Shown piece after piece: positions 33,993 to 42,541 of a stretch of DNA of 64,000 nt. Source of the stretch: Marinimicrococcus sp033875255 (GTDB lineage Bacteria; Pseudomonadota; Alphaproteobacteria; Geminicoccales; Geminicoccaceae); the NCBI GenBank assembly GCA_033875255.1, contig JAWZSN010000003.1, positions 62,001 to 126,000 on the forward strand. Reading direction: 5' to 3'. Under the pieces are notes generated by a model, which was not told where the DNA came from, ran no database searches, and saw nothing but the letters and a program-made list of their open reading frames with translations. Position 1 is the first letter of the stretch; each line of letters begins with the position of its first letter. The translations under genes were made by a program, and so were the position numbers.

Positions 33993-35367
33993 GGAAGGGG
34001 CCCGCGATACCGAGCAGGAGAAGCCGCCTCTCGAGCTGACCGATGCGCTCGTGGCCGAGGTTCGCGACGCGCTCGAGGCAGACAACGCGACCCTGGCGGC
34101 GGCGCTCGCCACGCCGCTGCATCCGGCCGATCTCGCCGACCTCCTCCAGCTTCTCGACGGCGAGCAGCGGGTCCGTCTCGTGGGCGCCGTTGGCCCGCTG
34201 TTCGACCCCGACACGCTCTCCCATCTCGACGACCATGTCCGCGACGAGCTGATCTCGGCCCTGGGGCCCGAGGCGGTGGGTGCGGTCATCGCCCAGCTCG
34301 AGACCGACGACGCGGTCGAGCTCCTGGGTGATCTCGACGACCAGGAGCAGCAGGCGATCCTCGAGCGGCTGCCGCTTCCCGAGCGGGCCGCCATCGAGCA
34401 GGGCCTGGCTTTTCCCGAATACAGCGCCGGCCGCCTCATGCAGCGCGAGGTGGTGGCGGTTCCCGAATACTGGACCGTCGGCCAGGCCATCGACTATTTG
34501 CGGGCCAATCCGGATCTGCCCGACGAGTTCTATGACATCTACCTGGTCGACCCGCGTTTCCGGCCGGTCGCCGTGGTGCCGCTGAGCCGCGTCCTGCGCG
34601 CCCGCCGATCCACCCTCCTGCGCGACCTGCGCAGCAAGGAGCTGCGCATCGTCGACGCCGACACCGACCAGGAGAAGGTCGCCTTCCTGTTCCGCCAGTA
34701 CGGGCTCGTCTCCGCCCCGGTGGTGGGGCCGGAGGGCAGGCTCCTGGGCGTCATCACGGTCGACGACGTGGTCGACGTGATCGACGAGGAGGCCGAGGAC
34801 GACCTGCTGCGGCTGGGCGGCGTCTCCGAGACCGACACCTTCGCCTCGCCCTGGCGCGCCACCATGGGGCGGATGCCGTGGCTCGGCATCAACCTCATGA
34901 CAGCGCTCATCTCGGCCACCGTCATCTCGCAGTTCGAGACCGCCATCGCCAAGCTGGTGACGCTTGCCATCTTGATGCCCATCGTGCCGTCGATGGGCGG
35001 CAATGCCGGCACCCAGGCGCTCACGATCACGGTGCGGGCGCTGGCGGTCAAGGAGCTCACCGCCAGCAATGCGCGCCGCGTGCTGGCCAAGGAGATCATG
35101 GTCGGCGGGCTCAACGGGCTGGTCTTCCTCGTGGCGGGCGCGCTGCTCGTCACGCTGTGGTTCCAGGACCCGCTCTTGGGCGCCGTGTTCGGTGCGGCGA
35201 TGCTCTGCAACCTGCTCGCCGCCGGGTTCGCCGGCGTGACGATCCCCTTCGTGCTGGACCGGCTGGGCTTCGATCCGGCGGTCTCCTCGAGCGTCTTCGT
35301 CACCACCATCACCGACGCGGTGGGCTTCTTCGCGTTCCTCGGCCTGGCGGCCTATTTCCTCTTGTAG
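33985..35367 (+). CDS. mgtE: magnesium transporter MgtE
   Basis: A 460-aa magnesium channel. Residues 15–135 form the acidic MgtE N domain with HPADLADLLQLLDGEQRVRL and ETDDAVELLGDLDDQEQQAI. A CBS pair spans 140–270 (LMQREVVAVPEY, LLGVITVDDVVDVIDEEAED). Five membrane segments follow, with the pore motif MPIVPSMGGNAGTQAL near 335. The cytosolic domains normally close the channel when magnesium is plentiful. The ATG at 33985 overlaps the maeB stop (ATGGCTGA), so the two are coupled; magnesium is the malic enzyme cofactor, which may or may not be the reason. Confidence 0.93.
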
Positions 35368-35423
35368 CCGCGGCACCGCCGCTCCAAACAGGAGCAGCGG
35401 CCTCTTGCGGGGAGGAACGAGAC

Positions 35424-36596
35424 GTGGCGCAGATCACCTGCCCGTCGATCGATTTCGATCTCGGCGACACGGCCGAGGAGATCAGGGCGGCCGTTGCCGG
35501 CTTCGCCGCCGCCGAGATCGCGCCCCTCGCCGACGGGATCGACCGCGCCAACCGCTTCCCGCGCGAGCTCTGGCCGCGCCTGGGCGAGCAGGGCCTGTTG
35601 GGCGTCACCGTCGAGGAGGAGTGGGGCGGCGCCGGTCTCGGCTACCTCGTCCACACCGTCGCCATGGAGGAGATCAGCCGCGCCTCGGCAGCGGTCGGCC
35701 TCTCCTACGGCGCCCACTCCAATCTCTGCGTCAACCAGCTCCGCCTGCACGGCACGCCCGGGCAGAAGCGCCGCTATCTGCCCCGCCTGGTCTCCGGCGA
35801 GCACGTGGGCGCGCTCGCCATGAGCGAGCCCGGCGCCGGCTCCGACGTGGTCTCGATGCGCACCCGCGCCGAGCGCAGGGGCGACCGCTACGTGCTCAAC
35901 GGCGGCAAGATGTGGATCACCAACGGCCCCGAGGCCGAGACGCTGGTGGTCTACGCGAAGACGAATCCGAAGGCCGGCCCGAAGGGCATCACCGCCTTCA
36001 TCGTCGAGAAGGGCTTCAAGGGCTTCAGGACCGCCCAGAAGCTCGACAAGCTGGGGATGCGCGGCTCGGACACCTGCGAGCTGGTGTTCGAGGACTGCGA
36101 GGTGCCGGCAGAGAACGTGCTGGGCGAGGTCGACGGGGGCGTGCGGGTCCTCATGGGCGGGCTCGACTACGAGCGGCTGGTGCTGGCTGGCGGGCCGCTG
36201 GGCATCATGCAGGCCTGCATGGACACGGTGCTTCCCTATCTCCACGAGCGCCGGCAGTTCGGCCGGCCGATCGGCGAGTTCCAGCTCATGCAGGGCAAGC
36301 TCGCCGACATGTACACGGCGATGAACGCCTCGCGGGCCTATGTCTATGCCTGTGCCAAGGCTGCCGACAAAGGGACGATCACCCGCCAGGACGCCGCTGG
36401 CTGTCTCCTCTATGCCGCGGAGCAGGCGACACGCATGGCCCTCGAGACCATCCAGACCCTGGGCGGCAACGGCTATATCAACGACTATCCGGCCGGTCGC
36501 CTCCTGCGCGACGCCAAGCTTTACGAGATCGGCGCCGGCACCTCCGAGATCCGCCGCATGCTGATCGGCCGCGAGCTCTTCAAGCTGACGGAGTAA
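35424..36596 (+). CDS. ivd: isovaleryl-CoA dehydrogenase
   Basis: A 390-aa FAD acyl-CoA dehydrogenase, first enzyme of the leucine branch here. The catalytic glutamate typical of isovaleryl-CoA dehydrogenases is E250 in GLDYERLVLAGG, and the site used by other acyl-CoA dehydrogenases reads YEIGAGTSEIRR without a base. That points to IVD rather than a general enzyme. FAD-contact motifs AMSEPGAGSDVVSM and WITNGPEAE, plus the IQTLGGNGYINDYP stretch, are present. The start is GTG 35424, since GGAGG lies 8 bases upstream. It heads the leucine-degradation operon, with the isomerase-like gene 11 bases downstream. Confidence 0.9.
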   Translation: MAQITCPSIDFDLGDTAEEIRAAVAGFAAAEIAPLADGIDRANRFPRELWPRLGEQGLLGVTVEEEWGGAGLGYLVHTVAMEEISRASAAVGLSYGAHSNLCVNQLRLHGTPGQKRRYLPRLVSGEHVGALAMSEPGAGSDVVSMRTRAERRGDRYVLNGGKMWITNGPEAETLVVYAKTNPKAGPKGITAFIVEKGFKGFRTAQKLDKLGMRGSDTCELVFEDCEVPAENVLGEVDGGVRVLMGGLDYERLVLAGGPLGIMQACMDTVLPYLHERRQFGRPIGEFQLMQGKLADMYTAMNASRAYVYACAKAADKGTITRQDAAGCLLYAAEQATRMALETIQTLGGNGYINDYPAGRLLRDAKLYEIGAGTSEIRRMLIGRELFKLTE

Positions 36597-36607
36597 GTCA
36601 CGCCACC

Positions 36608-37210
36608 ATGGCCGAGCCCCTGGATTTCTATTTCGAGTTCGCCTCCCCCTACGGCTACTTGGCGAGCCTGCGCATCGACACCATCGCCGCAGGGTATGAC
36701 CGCGAGGTCCGATGGCGGCCCATCATGCTGGGCGTCGCCCTCAAGAAGACGGGCTCGCAGCCCAATCTGCGGATTCCCATGAAGGGCGAGTATCTGCGCC
36801 GTGACGTGGCGCGCTGCGCCCGGCTCCTCGACGCGCCCCTGAAGCTGCCGCCGGTGCTGCCGATGAACTCGCTCGCCGCCAGCCGCGCCTACTGGTGGCT
36901 GGAGGCTTCCGATCCCGATCTCGCCAAGGGGCTTGCCCAGGCGATCTATCACGCTCACTGGGGCGAGGGCCGCGATCTCTCCACCGTGGAGCAGGTGGCC
37001 GAGGTGGCGGCGTCGCTCGGCATCGCCGCGGACGAGCTGGCCGGGGCCTGTGCCGATCCTGCCATCAAGGAGAAGCTGAAGCAGGAGACCGAGGACTCCA
37101 TCGAGCGCGGGGTCTTCGGGGCGCCGTTCATCTTCGTGGACGACGAGCCGTTCTGGGGTGCCGACCGCCTCGACCAGGTCGAGCGCTGGCTGGCCACCGG
37201 CGGCTGGTGA
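36608..37210 (+). CDS. DsbA-fold 2-hydroxychromene-2-carboxylate isomerase family protein
   Basis: A 200-aa protein with a thioredoxin/GST-kappa-like fold. It has DFYFEFASPYGYLASLRID at the N-terminus, with Ser in the active-site place rather than a Cys pair. The remaining motifs are RWRPIMLGVALKKTG, PMNSLAASRAYWWLEA and IERGVFGAPFIFVDDEPFWG at the end. Named members isomerise 2-hydroxychromene-2-carboxylate in naphthalene breakdown with glutathione; many are glutathione-dependent enzymes of other purpose. It lies inside the leucine-degradation operon between ivd and mccB, but no aromatic-degradation genes are near. Its real substrate is unknown. Confidence 0.82.
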   Translation: MAEPLDFYFEFASPYGYLASLRIDTIAAGYDREVRWRPIMLGVALKKTGSQPNLRIPMKGEYLRRDVARCARLLDAPLKLPPVLPMNSLAASRAYWWLEASDPDLAKGLAQAIYHAHWGEGRDLSTVEQVAEVAASLGIAADELAGACADPAIKEKLKQETEDSIERGVFGAPFIFVDDEPFWGADRLDQVERWLATGGW

Positions 37211-37238
37211 GCGGGGCCGCCGGCCCGGAGCAGCGCGC

Positions 37239-38846
37239 ATGAGCGTGATCCGCAGCAAGCTCAACCCGCGCAACGACACCTTCCGCCGCAATGCCGAGCG
37301 CATGGCCGAGCTGGTGGGCGATCTGCGCGCGCAGGTGGCGACGGCGGCCCGGGGCGGCGACGAGCGCGCCCGCGCCCGTCACCTGTCCCGCGGCAAGCTT
37401 CTGCCCCGCAACCGCCTCGAGCGCTTGCTCGACCCCGGTAGCCCGTTTTTGGAGCTGAGCCAGCTCGCCGCCCACGGCATGTATGGCGGCGAGGTGCCGG
37501 CTGCCGGCATCATCACTGGTATTGGCCGCGTCTCCGGACGCGAGTGCGTGCTGGTGGTCAACGACGCCACGGTCAAGGGCGGTACCTACTATCCCGTCAC
37601 CGTGAAGAAGCATCTGCGCGCCCAGGAGATCGCCCGGACGAACCGGCTTCCCTGCATCTACCTGGTCGATTCGGGGGGCGCCAACCTGCCCAATCAGGAC
37701 GAGGTGTTCCCCGACCGCGAGCATTTCGGCCGGATCTTCTTCAACCAGGCCACCATGTCGGCCGAGGGCATCCCGCAGATCGCAGCCGTCCTGGGCTCGT
37801 GCACTGCCGGCGGCGCCTATGTGCCGGCGATGTCCGACGAGGCCGTCATCGTCAAGGAACAGGGCACGATCTTCCTGGGCGGGCCGCCTCTGGTGAAGGC
37901 CGCCACCGGGGAGGTGGTCACCGCCGAGGATCTCGGCGGCGGCGACGTCCACACCCGCATCTCCGGCGTGGCCGACCATCTGGCCGAGAGCGACGCGCAC
38001 GCGTTGGCCTTGTGCCGGCGCATCGTCGGCGGCCTGGGCAGCCCCGTCCGCCACGGCCAGGATCTGCACATGCCCGAGCCGCCGCTCTTCGATCCGGCCG
38101 AGCTCGACGGCGTGATCCCCGAGGATCTCCGCCAGCCCTTCGACATCCGCGAGGTCATCGCCCGCATCGTCGACGGCTCCGTGCTCGACGAGTTCAAGCC
38201 GCGTTTCGGCGTCACGCTGGTCACGGGCTTTGCCCGCCTGTTCGGCCAGCCGGTCGGCATCATCGCCAATAACGGCATCCTCTTCAGCGACTCGGCGCAA
38301 AAGGGCGCCCATTTCGTCGAGCTGTGCTGCCAGCGGCGCATCCCGCTGATCTTCCTCCAGAACATCACCGGCTTCATGGTGGGCAAGCGCTACGAGCATG
38401 GCGGCATCGCCAAGGACGGCGCCAAGCTGGTCACCGCCGTCTCCTGCGCGAGAGTGCCCAAGCTCACGGTGATCGTCGGCGGCAGCTTCGGGGCCGGCAA
38501 TTACGGCATGTGCGGCCGCGCCTTCGACCCGCGCTTCCTGTGGATGTGGCCCAACGCCCGGATCTCCGTCATGGGCGGCGAGCAGGCGGCCTCGGTGCTG
38601 GCCCAGGTGCGCCGCGACGGGCTCGAGGCCCGGGGGCAGGCCTGGTCGGCGGACGAGGAGGAGGCTTTCAAGGCGCCGATCCGCGCGCAGTACGAGAGCG
38701 AGGGCCATCCCTATTACGCCACCGCGCGGCTGTGGGACGACGGGATCATCGAGCCCTCCGCCACCCGCATGGTGCTGGGCCTGGGGCTCTCCGCTGCTCT
38801 CAACGCTCCCGTGCCGCCCACCACCTTCGGCGTCTTTCGGATGTAG
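37239..38846 (+). CDS. mccB: 3-methylcrotonyl-CoA carboxylase, beta (carboxyltransferase) subunit
   Basis: A 535-aa carboxyltransferase of the biotin-dependent family. It moves CO2 from carboxybiotin to 3-methylcrotonyl-CoA. Motifs are ECVLVVNDATVKGGTYYPVT, IYLVDSGGANLPNQDEVFPD, GSCTAGGAYVPAMSDEA and, in the C-domain, FLQNITGFMVGKRYEHGGIA, GGSFGAGNYGMCGRAF and MGGEQAASVLAQVRRD. The GGANLPNQDEVFPD and GNYGMCGRA signatures separate methylcrotonyl- from propionyl-CoA carboxylases. GGAG lies 9 bases before the ATG. The hydratase starts four bases after its stop. Confidence 0.93.
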   Translation: MSVIRSKLNPRNDTFRRNAERMAELVGDLRAQVATAARGGDERARARHLSRGKLLPRNRLERLLDPGSPFLELSQLAAHGMYGGEVPAAGIITGIGRVSGRECVLVVNDATVKGGTYYPVTVKKHLRAQEIARTNRLPCIYLVDSGGANLPNQDEVFPDREHFGRIFFNQATMSAEGIPQIAAVLGSCTAGGAYVPAMSDEAVIVKEQGTIFLGGPPLVKAATGEVVTAEDLGGGDVHTRISGVADHLAESDAHALALCRRIVGGLGSPVRHGQDLHMPEPPLFDPAELDGVIPEDLRQPFDIREVIARIVDGSVLDEFKPRFGVTLVTGFARLFGQPVGIIANNGILFSDSAQKGAHFVELCCQRRIPLIFLQNITGFMVGKRYEHGGIAKDGAKLVTAVSCARVPKLTVIVGGSFGAGNYGMCGRAFDPRFLWMWPNARISVMGGEQAASVLAQVRRDGLEARGQAWSADEEEAFKAPIRAQYESEGHPYYATARLWDDGIIEPSATRMVLGLGLSAALNAPVPPTTFGVFRM

Positions 38847-38850
38847 GCCC

Positions 38851-39636
38851 ATGAGCGACGCTTCTGTTCTGCCCGAGCGCCGCGAGGCGGTGCTCCGCCT
38901 GACGCTCAACCGCCCGAAGGTGCACAATGCCTTCGACGAGCACCTGATCGCAGCGCTCACCGCCGAGCTGGAGAAGGCCGCGTCCGACGCGTCGCTGCGC
39001 GCCGTCGTGCTCGCCGGCGCCGGGCGCAGCTTCTCGGCCGGCGCCGATCTCGACTGGATGCGCCGCATGGCGACCTACGACGAGGCGCAGAATCTCGAGG
39101 ACGCCCGCGCCCTGGAGCGGTTGCTGCGCACTCTCGACAGGCTCCCGGTCCCGACCGTCGCGCTGGTCAACGGTGCGGCCATCGGCGGCGGCGTCGGCCT
39201 CGTTGCGTGCTGCGACGTGGCGATCGGCGCAGAGAGTGCCGTCTTCGCGCTCTCCGAGGTGCGGCTCGGCCTCGTCCCGGCCACCATCGGGCCCTATGTG
39301 GTGCGCGCCATCGGCGAGCGTGCCTGCCGCCGCCTGTTCCTCACGGCCGAGCGGTTCGGCGCCGAGGAGGCCGCCCGGCTCGGCCTCCTGCACGAGACGG
39401 CGCCGGCCGGGGAGCTGGAGGCGCGCGGCGAGGCGGTGCTGGCCGAGATGCTGCGCGGCGGGCCTGAAGCGCTGCGCGAGGCCAAGGCGCTGCTGCGCAC
39501 GATCCGCGAGCAGGACGGTGCGACGCTGGGGGAGGGCACGGCGAGACTGATCGCCCGGCGCCGTGCCTCGGCCGAGGGGCGGGAAGGGGTCGGCGCCTTC
39601 CTCGAGAAGCGCGCCGCCGGATGGGTGCGCTCTTGA
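38851..39636 (+). CDS. methylglutaconyl-CoA hydratase-type enoyl-CoA hydratase
   Basis: A 261-aa crotonase-fold protein that hydrates 3-methylglutaconyl-CoA to HMG-CoA in this pathway. The oxyanion-hole motifs are RSFSAGADLDWMRRMATYDE near residue 53 and VNGAAIGGGVGLVACCDVAI near 105. The catalytic acid is in FALSEVRLGLVPATIGPYVV near 130. SAGADLDWM and a long helix after it are typical of the AUH/LiuC group. Its stop and the mccA ATG overlap as TGATG, so the two subunits of the pathway are made together. Confidence 0.87.
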   Translation: MSDASVLPERREAVLRLTLNRPKVHNAFDEHLIAALTAELEKAASDASLRAVVLAGAGRSFSAGADLDWMRRMATYDEAQNLEDARALERLLRTLDRLPVPTVALVNGAAIGGGVGLVACCDVAIGAESAVFALSEVRLGLVPATIGPYVVRAIGERACRRLFLTAERFGAEEAARLGLLHETAPAGELEARGEAVLAEMLRGGPEALREAKALLRTIREQDGATLGEGTARLIARRRASAEGREGVGAFLEKRAAGWVRS

Positions 39637-41615
39637 TGTTCTCCAAGCTCCTGATCGCCAATCGCGGCGAGATCGCCTGCCGCATCATCCGCACCTGTCG
39701 CCGCCTCGGTATCGCCACGGTGGCCGTCTGTTCCGACGCCGACCGCGACGCGCTGCACGTCCGCTTGGCCGACGAGGCGGTGCGGCTCGGACCGGCCCCT
39801 GCGGCCGAGAGCTATCTTCTCGCGGACAAGGTGCTGGAGGCGGCGCGGCGCACGGGGGCGGCGGCGATCCATCCGGGCTATGGCTTTCTTTCGGAAAACG
39901 CCGCCTTCGCCGCCGCCGTGCGCGAGGCGGGCCTCGTCTTCGTCGGCCCTTCGGCCGAGGCCATGGAGCTCATGGGGGCCAAGGACCGCGCCAAGGCGGT
40001 GATGCAGCGGGCCGGCGTGCCCGTGGTGCCGGGCTATGCCGGCGACGACCAGGACGACGGGCGGCTGGCGCAGGAAGCTGAGCGCACCGGCTTCCCGCTG
40101 CTCCTCAAGGCCGCTGCCGGCGGCGGCGGCAAGGGCATGCGCCGGGTCGACGGGCCGGCCGGCTTCATGGACGCGCTCGCCGCCTGCCGCCGCGAGGCCA
40201 GGGCCGCGTTCGGCGACGAGCGCATGCTGATCGAGCGCCTGATCGCCAGCCCGCGCCATGTCGAGCTGCAGGTCATGGCCGACCGCCACGGCAACGCCGT
40301 CCACCTGTTCGAGCGCGACTGCACACTCCAGCGCCGCCACCAGAAGGTCATCGAGGAGGCCCCCGCGGCCGGCCTCGACCCGGCCATCAGGCAGGCGCTC
40401 GGCGAGGCCGCGGTGCAGGCGGCGCTGGCGAGCGGCTACGAGAATGCCGGCACGGTGGAGTTCCTGCTGGAGCCCTCCGGAAGCTTCTACTTCATCGAGA
40501 TGAACACCCGCCTGCAGGTCGAGCACCCGGTCACCGAGGCGATCACCGGGCTGGACCTGGTCGAATGGCAGCTCCGCATCGCCGCCGGCCAGCCTCTGCC
40601 GCTGCGCCAGGAGGAGATCCGTGCGCAAGGCCACGCCTTCGAGGCGCGGCTCTATGCCGAGGACCCGGCCAGGGGCTTCCTCCCCTCGACCGGCCGGCTG
40701 GCGGCCTTGCGCCTGCCCTTCGGGCTGCCCGGCGCACGGGTCGAGACCGGCGTGGAGGAAGGCGATGCCGTCACCCCGTTCTACGACCCCATGATAGCCA
40801 AGATCGTCGTGCACGGTCCTGACCGGGCGCGCGCCCTCGACCTGCTCGCCCAGGCGCTGGACGCTACCGCGGTAAGTGGCCCTGCCACCAATCTCGCCTT
40901 CCTGCGCCGGGTGTGCACGGCGCCTTCATTCCGCGAGCTTTCCATCGACACGAGCTGGCTCGACCGCGAGGGCGCGGCGCTGGCGGGCGCCACCGCGCCG
41001 GTGGAGCCGGAGCATGTCCTGATGGCTGCCATGGCGGTGCTTCAGCGGCGCTGCAGGCAGGCCTCGGGCACCTCGCCCTGGGACGATCCGGGCGGCTGGC
41101 GCCTCAACGCGCCGCCGACCCACACGGTCCGCCTGCTGCGGGACGGGCATGAGCATGTCGTGCATGTCGCGGGCACGGCCGAGGGCGGCACCGCGCTGCT
41201 GGGCGAGCAGGCCGTCGCCCTGCGCGCCGGTGCCGACACGCGCGGGCCCTGGATCGAGCTCGATGGCTGGCGGCGGCGCTTCGCTGCCACCTGGGCCGGC
41301 GAGGAGCTTGTGCTGGTGGCGGGCGGCCGGCGCCTGCGCTTCCTGCTGGAGGCCGGCACCGGCCTCGTGGCCGGCGAGGAGGCAGCCCAGGGCCTGCTGG
41401 CGGCGCCCATGCCTGGCCGGGTCACGCGGGTGCTGGTGGCCGAGGGCGAGGCGGTGGAGGCCGGCCAGCCGCTCGCCATCCTGGAGGCCATGAAGATGGA
41501 GCATCGCTTCGAGGCGCCGGTCGCCGGCCGCGTCGCCGCGGTGCATGTGCGCGAAGGCGAGCAGGTCGAGGAGGGGGCCATCCTGCTCGACCTGGTGCGG
41601 GAGGAAGGCGCTTGA
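39636..41615 (+). CDS. mccA: 3-methylcrotonyl-CoA carboxylase, alpha (biotin) subunit
   Basis: A 659-aa protein. Residues 1–450 are biotin carboxylase with LIANRGEIACRIIRTCRRLG, HPGYGFLSENAAFA, the glycine-rich ATP loop AAAGGGGKGMRRV near 165 and MNTRLQVEHPVTE. Residues 580–659 are the biotin carrier with LEAMKMEHRFEAP and biotin lysine K620. It carboxylates biotin with ATP and bicarbonate and hands CO2 to MccB. The middle part (460–580) is the subunit-contact domain. The ATG at 39636 is chosen because it forms TGATG with the upstream stop; ATG 39621 is in frame too. Confidence 0.93.
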   Translation: MFSKLLIANRGEIACRIIRTCRRLGIATVAVCSDADRDALHVRLADEAVRLGPAPAAESYLLADKVLEAARRTGAAAIHPGYGFLSENAAFAAAVREAGLVFVGPSAEAMELMGAKDRAKAVMQRAGVPVVPGYAGDDQDDGRLAQEAERTGFPLLLKAAAGGGGKGMRRVDGPAGFMDALAACRREARAAFGDERMLIERLIASPRHVELQVMADRHGNAVHLFERDCTLQRRHQKVIEEAPAAGLDPAIRQALGEAAVQAALASGYENAGTVEFLLEPSGSFYFIEMNTRLQVEHPVTEAITGLDLVEWQLRIAAGQPLPLRQEEIRAQGHAFEARLYAEDPARGFLPSTGRLAALRLPFGLPGARVETGVEEGDAVTPFYDPMIAKIVVHGPDRARALDLLAQALDATAVSGPATNLAFLRRVCTAPSFRELSIDTSWLDREGAALAGATAPVEPEHVLMAAMAVLQRRCRQASGTSPWDDPGGWRLNAPPTHTVRLLRDGHEHVVHVAGTAEGGTALLGEQAVALRAGADTRGPWIELDGWRRRFAATWAGEELVLVAGGRRLRFLLEAGTGLVAGEEAAQGLLAAPMPGRVTRVLVAEGEAVEAGQPLAILEAMKMEHRFEAPVAGRVAAVHVREGEQVEEGAILLDLVREEGA

Positions 41616-42541
41616 GCGACGGTCTCTTCGCCGCGGTGCCGGAGCGGGTGACGGTGGTCGAGGTGGGCCCGCGCGACGGGCTGCAGAACGAGCCCGCTAT
41701 CGTGCCGCTCGAGGTCAAGGTGCGGCTGGTCGACGAGCTGGCGCTGGCGGGCCTGCCGGTCGTCGAGGCCGGCGCCTTCGTCTCGCCGCAATGGGTTCCC
41801 CAGATGGCCGACACCGGGGAGGTGCTGCGCCGCATCCGGCAGCGCCCGGGCGTGCGCTACCCGGTGCTGGTGCCCAACCTCAAGGGCCTCGAGCGGGCGC
41901 AGGCTGCGGGCGTGCAGGAGATCGCCGTCTTCGGCGCGGCCTCGGAAAGCTTCAGCCGCAGGAACATCAACTGCTCCATCGACGAGAGCCTCGAGCGGTT
42001 CCGGCCGGTCGTGAAGCAGGCCCGCAAGGCCGGCATGAAGGTGCGGGGCTATGTCTCCTGCGTGCTGGGCTGCCCCTATGAGGGGGCCGTCGCCCCGGCC
42101 GCGGTGGCCCGCATCGCCTCGGCACTCCACGCCATGGGCTGCTTCGAGATCTCGCTGGGCGACACGATCGGCACAGGCACGCCACGCGCCACCGCCTCGA
42201 TGCTATCGGCCGTCACAAGCGAGGTGCCGGTCGGGGCGCTGGCGCTCCACGCCCACGACACCTACGGCCAGGCGCTGGCCAACGTCCTGACGGCGCTGGA
42301 GACCGGGGTACGGGTGGTGGATTCATCGGTGGCCGGGCTCGGCGGCTGCCCCTATGCAAGGGGCGCCAGCGGCAATCTCGCCACCGAGGACCTGCTGTTC
42401 ATGCTGCACGGTATGGGGGTCGCCACGGGCGTTGATCTCGATGCCGTGGTGCGCGCCGGCGAGCATGTCTGCACGGCGCTCGGCCGGCCGCCGCGCTCCA
42501 GCGCCGCGCGGGCCCTCGCCGGGCGCCGCGGCAAGGCGTGA
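41612..42541 (+). CDS. mvaB: hydroxymethylglutaryl-CoA lyase
   Basis: A 309-aa TIM-barrel lyase that splits HMG-CoA to acetoacetate and acetyl-CoA, the final leucine step. Motifs are VEVGPRDGLQNEPAIVPLEV (catalytic Arg-Asp), EAGAFVSPQWVPQMADT, ALHAHDTYGQALANVLTALE (metal histidines) and GLGGCPYARGASGNLATEDL with the catalytic-loop cysteine. It starts at TTG 41612, which overlaps the mccA stop (TTGA). A strong GGGAGGA ribosome site lies about 7 bases before, which supports the unusual codon. It is coupled to the transporter gene downstream by a GTGA overlap. Confidence 0.92.
   Translation: MSDGLFAAVPERVTVVEVGPRDGLQNEPAIVPLEVKVRLVDELALAGLPVVEAGAFVSPQWVPQMADTGEVLRRIRQRPGVRYPVLVPNLKGLERAQAAGVQEIAVFGAASESFSRRNINCSIDESLERFRPVVKQARKAGMKVRGYVSCVLGCPYEGAVAPAAVARIASALHAMGCFEISLGDTIGTGTPRATASMLSAVTSEVPVGALALHAHDTYGQALANVLTALETGVRVVDSSVAGLGGCPYARGASGNLATEDLLFMLHGMGVATGVDLDAVVRAGEHVCTALGRPPRSSAARALAGRRGKA

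Noticed and set aside
36608..37210. Naphthalene-degradation function for the isomerase-family gene
   Set aside because: No ring-hydroxylating or ring-cleaving enzyme lies nearby, and the context is leucine breakdown.
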